DNA from: Gammaproteobacteria bacterium | Lineage (GTDB): Bacteria > Pseudomonadota > Gammaproteobacteria > Eutrophobiales > Eutrophobiaceae | Direction of reading: 5' to 3' | DNA length: 45,684 bases | Assembly: GCA_022826885.1 (NCBI GenBank) | Contig: JAJDUB010000027.1 | Coordinates: forward strand, 1-45,684 | Part shown: positions 27,501 to 37,447 of the stretch, in pieces | Numbering within the stretch: the stretch's first letter is position 1 | Layout: the number at the start of each line of letters is the position of its first letter | Notes under the pieces: generated by a model | Told to the model about the DNA's origin: nothing | Database searches by the model: none | Seen by the model: the letters and a program-made list of their open reading frames with translations, nothing else | Position numbers and translations under genes: made by a program

Positions 27501-28525
27501 CTCGGCCGAACGGAGACAGCGAAGTGCGCATCAGGCATCGGGACAAGCAGGTATATTGCGCCCAGCTCGATCAACTGCACCGGCTCTGGTCGCTCACTAC
27601 TTACCACATGCAGGCGTTACGTGACAACCCTGACTGTGCCAGGGAGGAATTTGAAGCCTTGCAGGACCTGGACGACCCCGGCCTGTCGTGCGAACCGACT
27701 TACCACCTTGCAAGGTCCGCGCCGCGCGTCGGCAGCGCCAGGCCGGCGATCGGGATTTTGCGGGAACAGGGTGTAAATGGCCACGTGGAGATGGCCGCGG
27801 CATTCGACCGCGCCGGTTTCGACTGTATCGACATCAATATGAACGACTTGCTGAGCCGGGCTGTCTCACTTGACGAACTATCCGGCCTGGTCGCCTGCGG
27901 CGGTTTTTCCTACGGCGACGTCCTCGGCGCCGGCGGCGGCTGGGCGCAGTCCATCCTCCACAACGAGCGCCTCAGGGACGAGTTCGAGCGTTTCTTCAAT
28001 CGTCCCGACAGTTTCGGCCTGGGCGTCTGCAACGGCTGCCAGATGCTGTCCCGGCTGCACAGCATCATACCCGGCGCCGCTGGCTGGCCGGATTTTGCCC
28101 GCAACCGATCCGAGCAGTTCGAATCCAGGGTGGTGATGGTGGAGATCACTGACTCTCCCTCCCTGTTCTTCCGGGGTATGGCCGGATCGAGACTCCCCAT
28201 CGTAGTGGCGCACGGGGAGGGACAGGCAGTAATGAACGGCAGCGGACAACCGGGTCCCGTAGCGATGCGCTTTGTCGACAACCGTGGGGATGTGACGGAA
28301 ACCTACCCGTACAACCCTAACGGGTCGGTACAGGGAATGACCGGGTTCACCAGCGCCGACGGGCGTTTTACCATCATGATGCCGCACCCGGAACGGGTAT
28401 TCCTGGCCCGGCAGATGTCCTGGATCGCACACGACCGGCCCGGCGCCGACAGCCCCTGGATGCAGATGTTCTATAATGCACGGCAATGGCTGGACCAGGC
28501 AAACGGTGTATACTCAATAACATGA
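24560..28525 (+). CDS. purL: Phosphoribosylformylglycinamidine synthase (FGAM synthetase)
   Basis: 1321 aa from the ATG at 24560, which has GGAG 8 bases upstream; a longer frame starts at 24518. This single-chain, large-type PurL makes FGAM from FGAR, glutamine and ATP. It has an N-terminal PurS-like part, two AIRS-type synthetase halves (with [15 protein letters not shown] and [37 protein letters not shown]), and a C-terminal glutaminase with nucleophile Cys1157 in [11 protein letters not shown] and His1276 in MPHPERVF. Between the halves, around residues 628-655, lies an insertion containing TDLKSVP and TDFKSVP 19 residues apart. It is encoded by two palindromic repeats in a linker that E. 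coli fills with unrelated sequence. Confidence 0.97.
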   Translation: MMHSVPGPAAFSQFRIDKKLAELARIFPGVQKLQARYVHFLELDAPLSPVEEARLADLLSYGPPADIGDVSIPACVVIPRPGMISPWSSKATDILHHCGLASVKRVERGICWFLEYAQGLLPDPERLEQIRHCLHDRMTQSVIRDVNEAATLFAVREPGRLAHIPVSTDGKAALLEANSAMGLALSQDEIDYLHEAFGRLERDPTDVELMTFAQVNSEHCRHKIFNARWTIGGETMPKSLFALIKDTHAAHPGRVLSAYSDNAAVMRGQRAARFFASPADHRYRYVQEDVHILMKVETHNHPTAISPFPGAATGSGGEIRDEAATGSGAKPRAGLTGFTVSDLNIPGLPQPWERGVDKPDHIASALDIMLEGPIGAASYNNEFGRPALAGYFRTFEQADAVSGITRGYHKPIMLAGGYGVIRPRHVNKNPLPAGCKIVVLGGPAMLIGLGGGAASSMAAGSSSMELDFASVQRDNAEIQRRCQEVIDRCWALGDENPILSIHDVGAGGLSNALPELVHQGKTGAVFDLRALHSADQGLSPMELWCNEAQERYVIAIAATHAQRFGAICERERAPYAVIGETNDSGRLVVTDKLNSTRPVDVPLDVILGKTPGLSFKVQAYAGTRGNGQVTDLKSVPIIALDESIEQTGTDFKSVPKITLEEAIARVLQLPAVADKRFLITIGDRSVSGLVAQDQMVGPWQTPVADCAVTAATFGARTGEVMALGERPSVAVDNAPASGRLAVAEALTNICAGRILRLEDVALSANWMAAAGDPEQKAALYATVEAVSGLAQSLRIPIPVGKDSMSMSVAWKDGDSEKRVSAPVSLNVTAYAPVADTGKTLTPQLRRVEDSVLLLIDLGLGKNRLGCSALAQVTQLTGLATPDLDDPGLLTACFNGVQLLNETGYILAYHDRSDGGVVITLCEMAFAGRCGLDIEVEHDDLTAFLFNEEPGIALQVCTEHLRTVRETLLRCGLPETCLVVAARPNGDSEVRIRHRDKQVYCAQLDQLHRLWSLTTYHMQALRDNPDCAREEFEALQDLDDPGLSCEPTYHLARSAPRVGSARPAIGILREQGVNGHVEMAAAFDRAGFDCIDINMNDLLSRAVSLDELSGLVACGGFSYGDVLGAGGGWAQSILHNERLRDEFERFFNRPDSFGLGVCNGCQMLSRLHSIIPGAAGWPDFARNRSEQFESRVVMVEITDSPSLFFRGMAGSRLPIVVAHGEGQAVMNGSGQPGPVAMRFVDNRGDVTETYPYNPNGSVQGMTGFTSADGRFTIMMPHPERVFLARQMSWIAHDRPGADSPWMQMFYNARQWLDQANGVYSIT
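26443..26524. repeat. Tandem in-frame GGGGACAGATTT palindromes inside purL
   Basis: Copy 1 (26443-26467) has arms GGTGACAGATTT and AAATCTGTTCCC. Copy 2 (26500-26524) has arms GGGGACAGATTT and AAATCTGTCCCC and is perfect. They start 57 bases apart, exactly 19 codons. The flanking bases are also related (ATCGCGTTAGACGAA against ATCACGTTAGAGGAA), so a 57-base unit was duplicated. Both are read in the same frame as TD(L/F)KSVP. Confidence 0.9.
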
Positions 28526-28577
28526 ACTATCAGGAATATCTGTTGTCCATAAATTAATACTTCGAGAGATAACTGAC

Positions 28578-29525
<948 letters not shown>

Positions 29526-29529
29526 TCCG

Positions 29530-30129
29530 ATGAATTCGCGCTGGTCGAAGCCGGTCCTGTTCCTGCTCTGTACGCTGCCGTTCTGCGTGCTGGTGTATAA
29601 CGGTTTTACCAATAACCTGACCGCCAACCCGATCAAGGAGATCACCCATTTCACCGGTGAATGGGCGTTGCGCTTCCTGCTCATCACCCTGTCGATCACG
29701 CCGCTACGGAAAATCACCCGCAAGAACGCGCTGATCCGGTTCCGCAGGATGCTGGGCCTGTTTGCGTTTTTCTACGCCTGCCTGCACTTCTCCACCTACC
29801 TGGTGCTGGACCAGTTCTTCGACTGGAACGAGATTGTCCTGGACGTGGCGAAACGGCCTTATATCACCGTCGGTTTCAGCGCTTTTGTCCTGCTCATCCC
29901 GCTGGCAGTGACGTCCACCAACAAAATGGCGCAACGGTTGGGAAACAACTGGCGCAGGCTCCATTCCCTGATCTATCCCATTGCGGTGCTGGTCATCTTC
30001 CACTACCTGTGGCTGGTCAAGGCGGACATCCTGCCGCCGGTCATCTACGGCCTCATCCTGTGCCTGCTGCTCGTCCTGCGCTGGCCGGGGCTAAAACTGG
30101 GCAAAAGGCCCGTTCTTCGGCACACGTAA
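29530..30129 (+). CDS. msrQ: Heme-binding membrane subunit MsrQ
   Basis: 199 aa. It is the ferric-reductase-like membrane partner that passes quinone-derived electrons to MsrP. There are about five to six hydrophobic segments, for example WALRFLLITLSITPLRKI, MLGLFAFFYACLHFSTYLVL and SLIYPIAVLVIFHYLWLVKA. Conserved histidines for heme are in ACLHFSTY, RLHSLIYP and IFHYLWLVK. The start at 29530, 4 bases after the msrP stop, gives MNSRWSKPVLFLLCTLPFCVL. A longer in-frame start inside msrP is unlikely. It is cotranscribed with msrP. Confidence 0.95.
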   Translation: MNSRWSKPVLFLLCTLPFCVLVYNGFTNNLTANPIKEITHFTGEWALRFLLITLSITPLRKITRKNALIRFRRMLGLFAFFYACLHFSTYLVLDQFFDWNEIVLDVAKRPYITVGFSAFVLLIPLAVTSTNKMAQRLGNNWRRLHSLIYPIAVLVIFHYLWLVKADILPPVIYGLILCLLLVLRWPGLKLGKRPVLRHT

Positions 30130-30143
30130 CCGGAACGGGGGCG

Positions 30144-30692
30144 ATGAGGGGGAAACGTAAATCCGAACAGGATGAGACGGAACTGTTCCGGCGCTCGGTC
30201 GGTGAGGTTACGCCGGTCAGGCAGGACAGGATTCATCCAAGCCTTGACAAACCGGAACCCATCGCGGCGCAAAGACTCGCCGATGAAGCCGCGGTCATCA
30301 AGGAGATGGCTGAAGGCTTTTTCGACACCGAGGCGGCGGAAACCGGGGAGGAACTCCTGTACAAGACGCCGGGCATTCAGGACAAGGTGTTCAGGAAGTT
30401 GCGCCGGGGACAGTTCGCCGTCAGCGCGGAACTGGACCTGCACGGATATACCGTGGAGCATGCCAAGAACTGCCTGTCCGACTTTCTCAAACAATGCGTA
30501 AAAAGCAACCAGCGTTGCGTGCGCGTCATCCACGGCAAGGGGCTGCGCTCAAGACAGGGCAGACCGACCATCAAGAGCCGGATCGGGAAATGGCTGCAAC
30601 AACGGCAGGAAGTGCTGGCGTACTGTTCCGCGCGCCAGGTGGACGGCGGCACCGGGGCGATCTACGTGTTGCTGAAGAATCACCGGGGGTAA
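30144..30692 (+). CDS. Smr-domain protein
   Basis: 182 aa from the ATG at 30144, preceded by GGGGG. The C-terminal half is an Smr (small MutS-related) domain: ELDLHGYTVEHAKNCLSDFLKQC near residue 97, CVRVIHGKGLRSRQGRPTIKSRIGKWL, and AYCSARQVDGGTGAIYVLL at the end. These are the LDLHG and HGKG motifs of SmrA/YfcN-type nucleases. The N-terminal half is charged and family-typical (ELFRRSVGEVTPV). Substrate is uncertain: some bacterial Smr proteins cleave mRNA at stalled ribosomes, others nick DNA. It is 14 bases after msrQ and overlaps convergent hutG by 13 bases. Confidence 0.88.
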   Translation: MRGKRKSEQDETELFRRSVGEVTPVRQDRIHPSLDKPEPIAAQRLADEAAVIKEMAEGFFDTEAAETGEELLYKTPGIQDKVFRKLRRGQFAVSAELDLHGYTVEHAKNCLSDFLKQCVKSNQRCVRVIHGKGLRSRQGRPTIKSRIGKWLQQRQEVLAYCSARQVDGGTGAIYVLLKNHRG

Positions 30693-31489
30693 GAACTGCG
30701 GGGGACGGATTTTGGGAGCAATTCAATCAGCGCCTTCAACAGGCGCGATAATCGCAGGGCCTTTCCCCGGTGGATTTCGGGCTGTCCTGAATTTACCAGA
30801 TAGCTGTTCTGGTTGATTTCCAGTTGAATTGCATGGATGCCTTCTTCCGGGTCGCCGTAATGCCGGGTTATATATCCGCCTTTAAATCGACCGTTAAATG
30901 TAACGCTGTACTCTGAAGCGTTGCCGGCGTACTTCACCAGGGGAGCAATAATCGTTTCCCCGCACGAACGACCGCCGGCAGTACCGAAATTCAAATCCGG
31001 TAATTCTCCGTCAAACAATTCCGGCGCCTCTCCACGAATGGAATGCGCGTCCCATAGAATTGCATAGCCGTGCCTGTCCCTGATGCGTTTTAGTTCGGAT
31101 TGCAGCCGGTCGTGATACGGTTGCCAGTATGTTTCGATACGAGTACGTATTTCATATTCACCGGGTTGTTCTCCAGGCAGATATATCGGAACGCCGTCAA
31201 AGGTCGTCAGCGGACAGATCCCGGTTTCCATCCTGCCCGGATACAACAAGCCGCCGTCGGGCGGGCGATTCAAATCGACCACATAACGGGAAAACCTTGC
31301 TTTAATCCGGCTGATATCACTACTGAGGACATTTTGATAAAGCTCGCTTATATGCCAGTCACAATCCGTGTTACTTATGCCATGCCGGTTAAGCCTGCGT
31401 TTGATATGGGGAGGAAATTCTGTTCCGTCATGCGGAAAACTGACCAGGGTACCGCTTTCACCCCGGTAGTAGTTAAAAAATTCAGGCAT
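30680..31489 (-). CDS. hutG: N-formylglutamate deformylase
   Basis: 269 aa from the ATG at 31489, which overlaps the hutH stop (ATGCCTGA). It hydrolyses N-formylglutamate to formate and glutamate, the last step of the five-enzyme histidine pathway. The FGase fold shows SGTLVSFPHDGTEFP at the N-terminus, SRYVVDLNRPPDG, AILWDAHSIRGEAPELFDGELPDLNFGTAGG, and IHAIQLEINQNSYL. This is the deformylase form, not the arginase-like formiminoglutamase also called HutG, and it agrees with HutF being present. The C-terminal LPKSVPRSSYPR is encoded across a half palindrome (30701-30713), so the tail may be acquired. Confidence 0.94.
   Translation of the reverse strand: MPEFFNYYRGESGTLVSFPHDGTEFPPHIKRRLNRHGISNTDCDWHISELYQNVLSSDISRIKARFSRYVVDLNRPPDGGLLYPGRMETGICPLTTFDGVPIYLPGEQPGEYEIRTRIETYWQPYHDRLQSELKRIRDRHGYAILWDAHSIRGEAPELFDGELPDLNFGTAGGRSCGETIIAPLVKYAGNASEYSVTFNGRFKGGYITRHYGDPEEGIHAIQLEINQNSYLVNSGQPEIHRGKALRLSRLLKALIELLPKSVPRSSYPR
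30701..30713. repeat. Half of a GGGGACGGATTT-type palindrome
   Basis: GGGGACGGATTTT matches one arm of the palindromes in purL and downstream of hutI, but the second arm is missing. It lies in the last codons of hutG, at the convergent junction with the Smr-domain gene, and encodes PKSVP there. Confidence 0.5.
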
Positions 31490-33017
31490 AACTCGGCATG
31501 ACATCCACGATACCCATCGAGAAATCCCGGGAGGCAATAATTTTTCTGGCCGTTTCAATATCAGGCGAGAAATAACGATCACGTGCATAAGCCGGAATGT
31601 GCTCCCTGAGTTTATGCACGACAGATTGAAGCAGTTCCGACGTTTTCCAGGGTCTGTGGAACTCAATCGCCTGGCCGGCGGCAAGAAATTCAATAGCGAT
31701 GATCCCGGCAATGTTATCAGCAACGTCACCCAGTTTCCTGGCCGCAAAGGTAGCCATGGATACATGGTCTTCCTGGTTGGCGGAAGTAGGCAGGCTGTCG
31801 ACACTAGCCGGGTGCGCCAGCGTCTTGTTCTCAGATGCAAGTGCCGCAGCGGTTACCTGCGCCGCCATGAACCCTGAGTTCAAACCGGGTTCTTCAACCA
31901 GGAACGCCGGTAACAGGCTCAACGCGGGATCGACCAGGTTGGCAATTCGCCGCTCGGTGATAGCGCCGATTTCCGCCGCGGCAATCGCCAGCAAATCAGC
32001 GACGAATGCAACCGGTTCGGCATGAAAATTACCGCCTGATACGGCCTCATCCGTATCACTGAATATCAAGGGATTATCGGTGACTGCATTTGCCTCTGTT
32101 TCCAGTATGCCGGCCGCATATCTCATGCTGTCCAGAACGGCGCCCATAACCTGGGGTTGACAGCGCAACGAATAGGGATCCTGCACTTTCTCGCAATTGA
32201 TATGGGATGCGCGTATTTCACTGCCGGCCAGAAGTGTTTTGTAGATCTTCGCCACGTCGATTTGGCCTTGCTGTCCGCGCAGTTCATGAATGCGCGGATC
32301 AAATGGCGCGTCGCTCCCTTTCATGGCATCAACCGAAAGCGAACCGGTTATCAGCGCGGAGGCAAATATGTCCTCAATTTCAAAGAAATGATACAGCGCG
32401 ATGGCGGTCGAGGCCTGTGTTCCGTTGACTAAGGCCAGTCCTTCTTTCGGTCCCAGAGTCGTCGGAGATAAACCGGCAAGCCTGAGGCCATCCATTGCGC
32501 TGATGGTCATGCCCTTGTGCTGCGCCTTGCCGGCGCCGGTGAGCGCGGCGCTCATATGGGCAAGCGGGGCCAGGTCCCCTGAGGCGCCGACTGAGCCTTT
32601 TGCCGGAATACACGGATACACTTCATGGTTGATTAATGCGAGCAGTGCGTCAATGATTTGCCGGCGAACACCTGAATAGCCCCTGGACAGGGCCAGAATT
32701 TTCAAGACAATCATCAAACGGACTATATTACTGTTCAATGCGGGGCCGACACCGGAGCTGTGTGACAACACCAGGTTGTGTTGTAGTTCAGTCAGTCTTC
32801 CAACAGCGATCCGGGTCTGGGCCAGTTTACCGAAGCCCGTGTTGACGCCGTATATCGCCTTATCCGATGCGCATAATCGCGCAATCGTCTCGCTCGACCT
32901 GTTTACGGCTTCGTAATCAGGTTTTCGCAGTTCGACTTCGACGGGGCTGAAAGCGATCTTTCGCAAAAGCGCCAGAGAAGCATTGCCTGCTTCAAGTATT
33001 ACCTTAGTCTTGTTCAT
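31482..33017 (-). CDS. hutH: Histidine ammonia-lyase
   Basis: 511 aa from the ATG at 33017 (8 bases after the hutU stop), the usual length. It deaminates histidine to trans-urocanate. The self-forming MIO cofactor triad Ala145-Ser146-Gly147 lies in KGSVGASGDLAPLAHM. YGVNTGFGKLA near residue 55, QDPYSLRCQPQVMG, ETEANAVTDNPLIF and the C-terminal FHRPWKTSELLQ-type segment agree with HAL. A longer frame to 33068 inside hutU adds no family sequence. It sits between hutU and hutG in one minus-strand operon. Confidence 0.97.
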   Translation of the reverse strand: MNKTKVILEAGNASLALLRKIAFSPVEVELRKPDYEAVNRSSETIARLCASDKAIYGVNTGFGKLAQTRIAVGRLTELQHNLVLSHSSGVGPALNSNIVRLMIVLKILALSRGYSGVRRQIIDALLALINHEVYPCIPAKGSVGASGDLAPLAHMSAALTGAGKAQHKGMTISAMDGLRLAGLSPTTLGPKEGLALVNGTQASTAIALYHFFEIEDIFASALITGSLSVDAMKGSDAPFDPRIHELRGQQGQIDVAKIYKTLLAGSEIRASHINCEKVQDPYSLRCQPQVMGAVLDSMRYAAGILETEANAVTDNPLIFSDTDEAVSGGNFHAEPVAFVADLLAIAAAEIGAITERRIANLVDPALSLLPAFLVEEPGLNSGFMAAQVTAAALASENKTLAHPASVDSLPTSANQEDHVSMATFAARKLGDVADNIAGIIAIEFLAAGQAIEFHRPWKTSELLQSVVHKLREHIPAYARDRYFSPDIETARKIIASRDFSMGIVDVMPSYA

Positions 33018-33025
33018 CGCGTTAA

Positions 33026-34711
33026 CTACGTGAGCATCGGCAATAACAACCCGTGTTCCTTTGCGCAATCAACCGCCGAGTCGTAGCCCGCATCGGCATG
33101 GCGCATGACACCCGATGCCGGGTCATTCCATAAAACCCGCTTGATGCGCTTTGCCGCGCTGTCGGTGCCGTCACAGAGTACAACCAGGCCTGCGTGTATT
33201 GAATAGCCCATGCCTACTCCTCCCCCATGGTGTATTGACACCCAGGTAGCGCCGCCGGCCGTATTTACCAGGGCATTCAGCAAGGGCCAATCGGCAACGG
33301 CATCAGAACCGTCTTTCATTGCCTCGGTTTCCCGGTTCGGGCTGGCGACAGAGCCGGAATCCAGGTGGTCCCGCCCTATCACAATCGGACCGGCCAGTTC
33401 TCCGGTCTTTACCATCTCATTAAATGCCAGGCCAAGACGATGACGCTGACCCAGGCCGATCCAGCATATTCGCGCCGGCAGACCCTGGAACTGAATGCGT
33501 TGTTGCGCCATATCAAGCCAGTTATGCAGGTGTGGATCATCCGGGATAAGTTCCTTGACCTTTTTGTCAGTTTTGTAAATGTCTTCCGGGTCGCCGGATA
33601 AGGCTACCCAACGAAATGGGCCGATGCCACGGCAGAACAAGGGCCGAATATATGCCGGCACGAATCCGGGAAAATCAAACGCGTTGCCGACACCTTCATC
33701 CTTTGCCACCTGGCGGATGTTATTGCCGTAATCAAAGACGGGGATACCGGCTTTTTGAAAATCCAGCATGGCTTGTACGTGAACCGCTATCGAGCGTTTT
33801 GCCGCGGCAGCCACCACGCCGGGGTCTCTGCGGCGTTGCGCCTCCCATTCATCAATCGACCAACCTGCCGGCAGGTAGCCGTTTACCGGGTCGTGGGCAG
33901 ACGTCTGATCAGTTACCGCATCCGGCCTGATACCCTGCCTGATCATCTCCGGAAGCAGTTCGGCCGCATTGCCCAACAGACCGACGGACACTGCTTCACC
34001 CTTGCTGACGGCATCGTTCAGCATGGTCAATGCGGAAACAAGGCTTGTCGCTTTCTTATCGACATATCCCGTACGCAGCCTGAAGTCGATCCGGCTCTCC
34101 TGGCATTCGACCACACAAATGGAGGCGCCGGCCATGGTTGCCGCAAGCGCCTGGGCGCCACCCATACCGCCCAGACCGGCGCTCAGGATCCATTTTCCCT
34201 CGAGATTGCCGTTATAGTGTTGCCGCCCCATCTCCACAAAGGTTTCATAGGTGCCTTGAACGATTCCCTGGCTGGCAATATAAATCCATGACCCGGCCGT
34301 CATCTGTCCGAACATCATCAGGCCCATGCGGTCGAGTTCATTGAAGTGCTCCCAGTCTGCCCAGGCCGGAACCAGGTTGGAGTTGGCAATCAGCACCCGG
34401 GGGGCATCGGAGTGAGTTTTAACCACGCCGACAGGCTTGCCGGACTGGATCAAAAGGGTCTCGTCCAGGTTTAATTCCTTAAGTGTCTCCACGATGCTGT
34501 CAAAACATGCCCAGTTGCGGGCTGCCTTGCCAATTCCCCCATAAACGATCAGGTCTTCCGGCCGTTCCGCGACATCAGGGTCCAGATTATTCATGATCAT
34601 CCTGAGCGGAGCCTCCGTCTGCCAGGATTTAGCCGATAAACGGGATCCTTTCGGGGCCCTTATCACGCGATGAGACGCTTCTGCCATTCCCTTTCGTACC
34701 GTACTGTTCAT
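33026..34711 (-). CDS. hutU: Urocanate hydratase
   Basis: 561 aa from the ATG at 34711, with a strong GGAGG 6 bases upstream. This NAD-dependent enzyme converts urocanate to imidazolonepropionate. Recognisable parts are [28 protein letters not shown] at the N-terminus, [12 protein letters not shown], the Rossmann-like [32 protein letters not shown], and [19 protein letters not shown] with the catalytic-region sequence; [15 protein letters not shown] follows near the C-terminus. It is first in the hutU-hutH-hutG operon and diverges from hutI over 155 bases that hold a HutC-type operator. Confidence 0.97.
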   Translation of the reverse strand: MNSTVRKGMAEASHRVIRAPKGSRLSAKSWQTEAPLRMIMNNLDPDVAERPEDLIVYGGIGKAARNWACFDSIVETLKELNLDETLLIQSGKPVGVVKTHSDAPRVLIANSNLVPAWADWEHFNELDRMGLMMFGQMTAGSWIYIASQGIVQGTYETFVEMGRQHYNGNLEGKWILSAGLGGMGGAQALAATMAGASICVVECQESRIDFRLRTGYVDKKATSLVSALTMLNDAVSKGEAVSVGLLGNAAELLPEMIRQGIRPDAVTDQTSAHDPVNGYLPAGWSIDEWEAQRRRDPGVVAAAAKRSIAVHVQAMLDFQKAGIPVFDYGNNIRQVAKDEGVGNAFDFPGFVPAYIRPLFCRGIGPFRWVALSGDPEDIYKTDKKVKELIPDDPHLHNWLDMAQQRIQFQGLPARICWIGLGQRHRLGLAFNEMVKTGELAGPIVIGRDHLDSGSVASPNRETEAMKDGSDAVADWPLLNALVNTAGGATWVSIHHGGGVGMGYSIHAGLVVLCDGTDSAAKRIKRVLWNDPASGVMRHADAGYDSAVDCAKEHGLLLPMLT

Positions 34712-34795
34712 CTTGTTCCTCCGAAAAACAAACCAGCCGCCAGTTTTCAATTACCTCACGACGGATGGCGTGAAACTTTGATTCACGTTACAAAA

Positions 34796-34805
34796 TGTAT
34801 ATACA
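34796..34805. promoter_or_regulatory. Probable HutC operator
   Basis: The perfect palindrome TGTATATACA lies between divergent hutU and hutI. It matches the core of TGTATA-type sites bound by HutC repressors in proteobacteria (from general knowledge). A hutC gene is present about 2.6 kb away. One site in this position could control both hutUHG and hutI. Confidence 0.7.
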
Positions 34806-34822
34806 AGTCATTACATGATTAC

Positions 34823-34828
34823 TATAAT
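34823..34828 (+). promoter_or_regulatory. Possible -10 element of hutI
   Basis: TATAAT lies 38 bases before the hutI ATG and 17 bases downstream of the TGTATATACA operator, in an AT-rich run. No good -35 box is visible at normal spacing; the sequence there overlaps the operator, which would suit repression. Confidence 0.4.
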
Positions 34829-34866
34829 AGCTATAGTGATAATTTTCAACTTTCAGTAAAAACGCA

Positions 34867-36108
34867 ATGAACGATCTACACTCGTGGGATCATCTCTGGG
34901 TCAATGCCCGATTGGTAACCATGACGGCAGGACGTGAGGAATACGGACTTATTGAAAATGGCGCCATTGCCACTGCAGGCGCTTCAATAAGCTGGCTGGG
35001 CAGTATGGATGCGCTGCCTCCGGAAGTACGGGACAAAACTCCTGACGTCATCGATGTAAACAGGCAATGTATCACACCCGGCCTCATTGATTGTCATACC
35101 CATCTTGTTTTCGGAGGCAACCGCGCCAGGGAATTCGAGCTACGGCTGAAGGGCGCCACCTATGAAGAATTGCAAAAGGCGGGCGGCGGCATACTGTCCA
35201 CGGTGAACGCAACACGCAAGGCATCGGAAAAAGAGCTACTAGCTGCAGCAAGGAAACGGGCCGGGGCGCTTAAACGTGAAGGCGTCACGACGATAGAAAT
35301 CAAGTCGGGTTACGGGCTGGACGTTGAGACGGAGTTAAAAATGTTGCGGGTGGCCAGGCGTCTCGGAGAAGAAGACCCGCAGGTAGACGTCGAGACTACT
35401 TTCCTGGGAGCGCATGCGCTGCCGCCGGAATATGCTGCGGACCGTCGCGCCTACATCCAGCTTGTTACCGATGAAATGCTGTCACAGGTTTACCTGGAAA
35501 ACCTGGCTGACGCGGTTGACGGATTCTGTGAGACCATCGCTTTCAGCCCGGAAGAAATAGAACATGTATTTGACCGGGCATGCGAGTTGGGATTGCACGT
35601 AAAACTGCATGCCGATCAGTTATCGGACCTGAACGGCGCCGCCCTGGCAGCGCGCTATGGGGCATTGTCCGCGGATCATCTCGAATATACGTCCGAGGCC
35701 GGTGTCGATGCCCTCGCCCGGTCCGGCGCCGTTGCGGTCCTGCTCCCCGGTGCTTTTTATACGCTCAAGGAGACACAACTGCCGCCTGTTGATCTATTAC
35801 GCCGCTACCAGGTGCCTGTCGCCATTGCTACAGACGCCAATCCGGGGTCATCACCGGTTTTATCCCTGTTGCTTATGCTCAATATGGCCTGCACACTGTT
35901 TTTCCTTACGCCCGAAGAAGCCCTGGCGGGCGTGACCCGTAATGCGGCACAAGCCTTGGGATTGACGGATGACAGGGGAACCCTGGAAATCGGGAAAAGA
36001 GCAGATTTTGTGATCTGGGATATTGCGCATCCATCCGAACTAGCCTACATGATAGGCGCCAATCCCTGCGCCGGCATCATCAAGGACGGCAAACCGGTAG
36101 CGCAATAA
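34867..36108 (+). CDS. hutI: Imidazolonepropionase
   Basis: 413 aa. This metal-dependent amidohydrolase opens imidazolonepropionate to N-formimidoylglutamate. The metal site [27 protein letters not shown] is near residue 75. [40 protein letters not shown] and [12 protein letters not shown] are all HutI signatures, and the C-terminal [24 protein letters not shown] closes the beta domain. It is the only hut enzyme on the plus strand, diverges from hutU, and is followed by a palindrome that could stop transcription against convergent hutF. Confidence 0.97.
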   Translation: MNDLHSWDHLWVNARLVTMTAGREEYGLIENGAIATAGASISWLGSMDALPPEVRDKTPDVIDVNRQCITPGLIDCHTHLVFGGNRAREFELRLKGATYEELQKAGGGILSTVNATRKASEKELLAAARKRAGALKREGVTTIEIKSGYGLDVETELKMLRVARRLGEEDPQVDVETTFLGAHALPPEYAADRRAYIQLVTDEMLSQVYLENLADAVDGFCETIAFSPEEIEHVFDRACELGLHVKLHADQLSDLNGAALAARYGALSADHLEYTSEAGVDALARSGAVAVLLPGAFYTLKETQLPPVDLLRRYQVPVAIATDANPGSSPVLSLLLMLNMACTLFFLTPEEALAGVTRNAAQALGLTDDRGTLEIGKRADFVIWDIAHPSELAYMIGANPCAGIIKDGKPVAQ

Positions 36109-36120
36109 TGGTGAAAGCGC

Positions 36121-36145
36121 GGGGACGGAATTCAATTCCGTCCCC
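36121..36145. repeat. GGGGACGGAATT palindrome between hutI and hutF
   Basis: Arms GGGGACGGAATT and AATTCCGTCCCC are perfect 12-base inverted repeats around one base, followed by TTT. It is related to the GGGGACAGATTT palindromes inside purL. Between two convergent genes it may also serve as a weak bidirectional terminator, but the T-run is short. Confidence 0.85.
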
Positions 36146-36163
36146 TTTCGATCTGACTGTGTG

Positions 36164-37408
36164 TCACTGGTTCAATTCCTTGATGGCTTTTTTGTAACGC
36201 GCTGATATGTCCTGTTCATTTACATGAGCGCCATCCCTGACAACCCATTTTCCTCCGGCCTTTACATCCCGTACCAGGTTGTCATTGCCGCTGAACACAA
36301 ATGAATCGGTGATTTCATGTGCGGGTTTGCCATACAGTAACGGATGTTCCCCGTTCAATACGAGAAGATCGGCCGGACCTTCGGTTCCGGGACTGTGAAT
36401 TTTACAGCCGAGCGCCCGGGCGCCGCCACTTGCCGCATTCTCCCAGAGAAATGTGCCGACGTGCGGTTCGTCGCCGGTCGCGCTGATGTTTCTCCTGTTG
36501 GTAATGAGGCGCTGCCCGTACTCCAGCCACCTGAGTTCTTCAACGGGACTCACGGAGATATTGCTGTCCGATCCGATGCCGAATTTTCCGCCACCGCTCA
36601 AAAAATCCGCGAACCGGAAAATACCGTCCCCAAGGTTGGCCTCAGTGGTCGGACACAGGCCGATAACACATTCGCTCATCGACAGTTTACCCACTTCCCA
36701 ATCAGTCAGGTGCGTTGCGTGAACAAGGCACCAGCGCCTGTCGATATCGACATTTTCAAACAACCACCGTACCGGCGTCAGGCCGTAGAAACCCGTACAG
36801 GCCTCTACCTCCTTCCGGGTTTCCGCAATATGTATATGAATTGGGCAGTCAATATCCTCCTCAGTCAATATCCTGAGAACTTCGAGCAAACTCCGCCCAG
36901 GCACTGCGCGCAGGCTGTGAAAGGCCGCGCCCATATTCATGTTGCCGCCCTGCCTGCCTCTCAAACATGCGAGCAGTGACAAAAAGCTGTCCACGTCATT
37001 AATAAACCTGGCCTGTTCGGGCAACGGCTCAGGCCCGTCGAAATCGGCCGTCATATACAACACGGGCAACAAGGTCAAACCTATGCCGGCGTCTTCAGAC
37101 GCCGCGATAACGGCATCCGCCATTTCCGTTGGCGGACCGGCGGACTGTCCTTGCCCGGTATGATGCAGGTAATGGAACTCGGCGACCGAGGTATAACCGC
37201 TTTTCAGCATCTCCATGAATAACTGCGCGGCAACCGCCCGTAGTTGGTCGGGCGTTATCCGGTTTGCACAGTGGTACATTTTTCCCCGCCACGACCAGAA
37301 ATCATCCTTGTTTCCCGTTGCCAACTCAGCCTGGCCCGCCAGCGCACGCTGAAACGCATGGCTATGCAGGTTGGGCATGCCCGGCAGGATATAGTCCTCA
37401 GGACTCAT
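36164..37408 (-). CDS. hutF: Formimidoylglutamate deiminase, N-terminally short
   Basis: 414 aa, against about 450 in the family. It converts N-formimidoylglutamate to N-formylglutamate and ammonia, the substrate of HutG. The metal site LPGMPNLHSHAFQRALAG, HIHIAETRKEV, LVHATHLTDWE and GIGSDSNISVSP are intact. The protein starts only 8 residues before LPGMPNLHSH, so the ~40-residue N-terminal strands of the composite beta domain are missing, while the C-terminal strands (PADLLVLNGEH, GGKWVVRDG) are present. The frame is open for only 11 codons upstream before a TGA, without another ATG, and hutC ends 39 bases away. Activity is therefore uncertain. Confidence 0.92.
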   Translation of the reverse strand: MSPEDYILPGMPNLHSHAFQRALAGQAELATGNKDDFWSWRGKMYHCANRITPDQLRAVAAQLFMEMLKSGYTSVAEFHYLHHTGQGQSAGPPTEMADAVIAASEDAGIGLTLLPVLYMTADFDGPEPLPEQARFINDVDSFLSLLACLRGRQGGNMNMGAAFHSLRAVPGRSLLEVLRILTEEDIDCPIHIHIAETRKEVEACTGFYGLTPVRWLFENVDIDRRWCLVHATHLTDWEVGKLSMSECVIGLCPTTEANLGDGIFRFADFLSGGGKFGIGSDSNISVSPVEELRWLEYGQRLITNRRNISATGDEPHVGTFLWENAASGGARALGCKIHSPGTEGPADLLVLNGEHPLLYGKPAHEITDSFVFSGNDNLVRDVKAGGKWVVRDGAHVNEQDISARYKKAIKELNQ

Positions 37409-37447
37409 GCCCGGAAACGGGTATCCGGAATACGGATATTTTCAGGC

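Noticed and set aside
29661-30143. Long open frame upstream of the Smr-domain protein, which would make a 343-residue fusion
   Set aside because: This stretch lies fully inside msrQ in another frame and reads as low-quality His/Pro/Ala-rich sequence. The Smr family starts near 30144.
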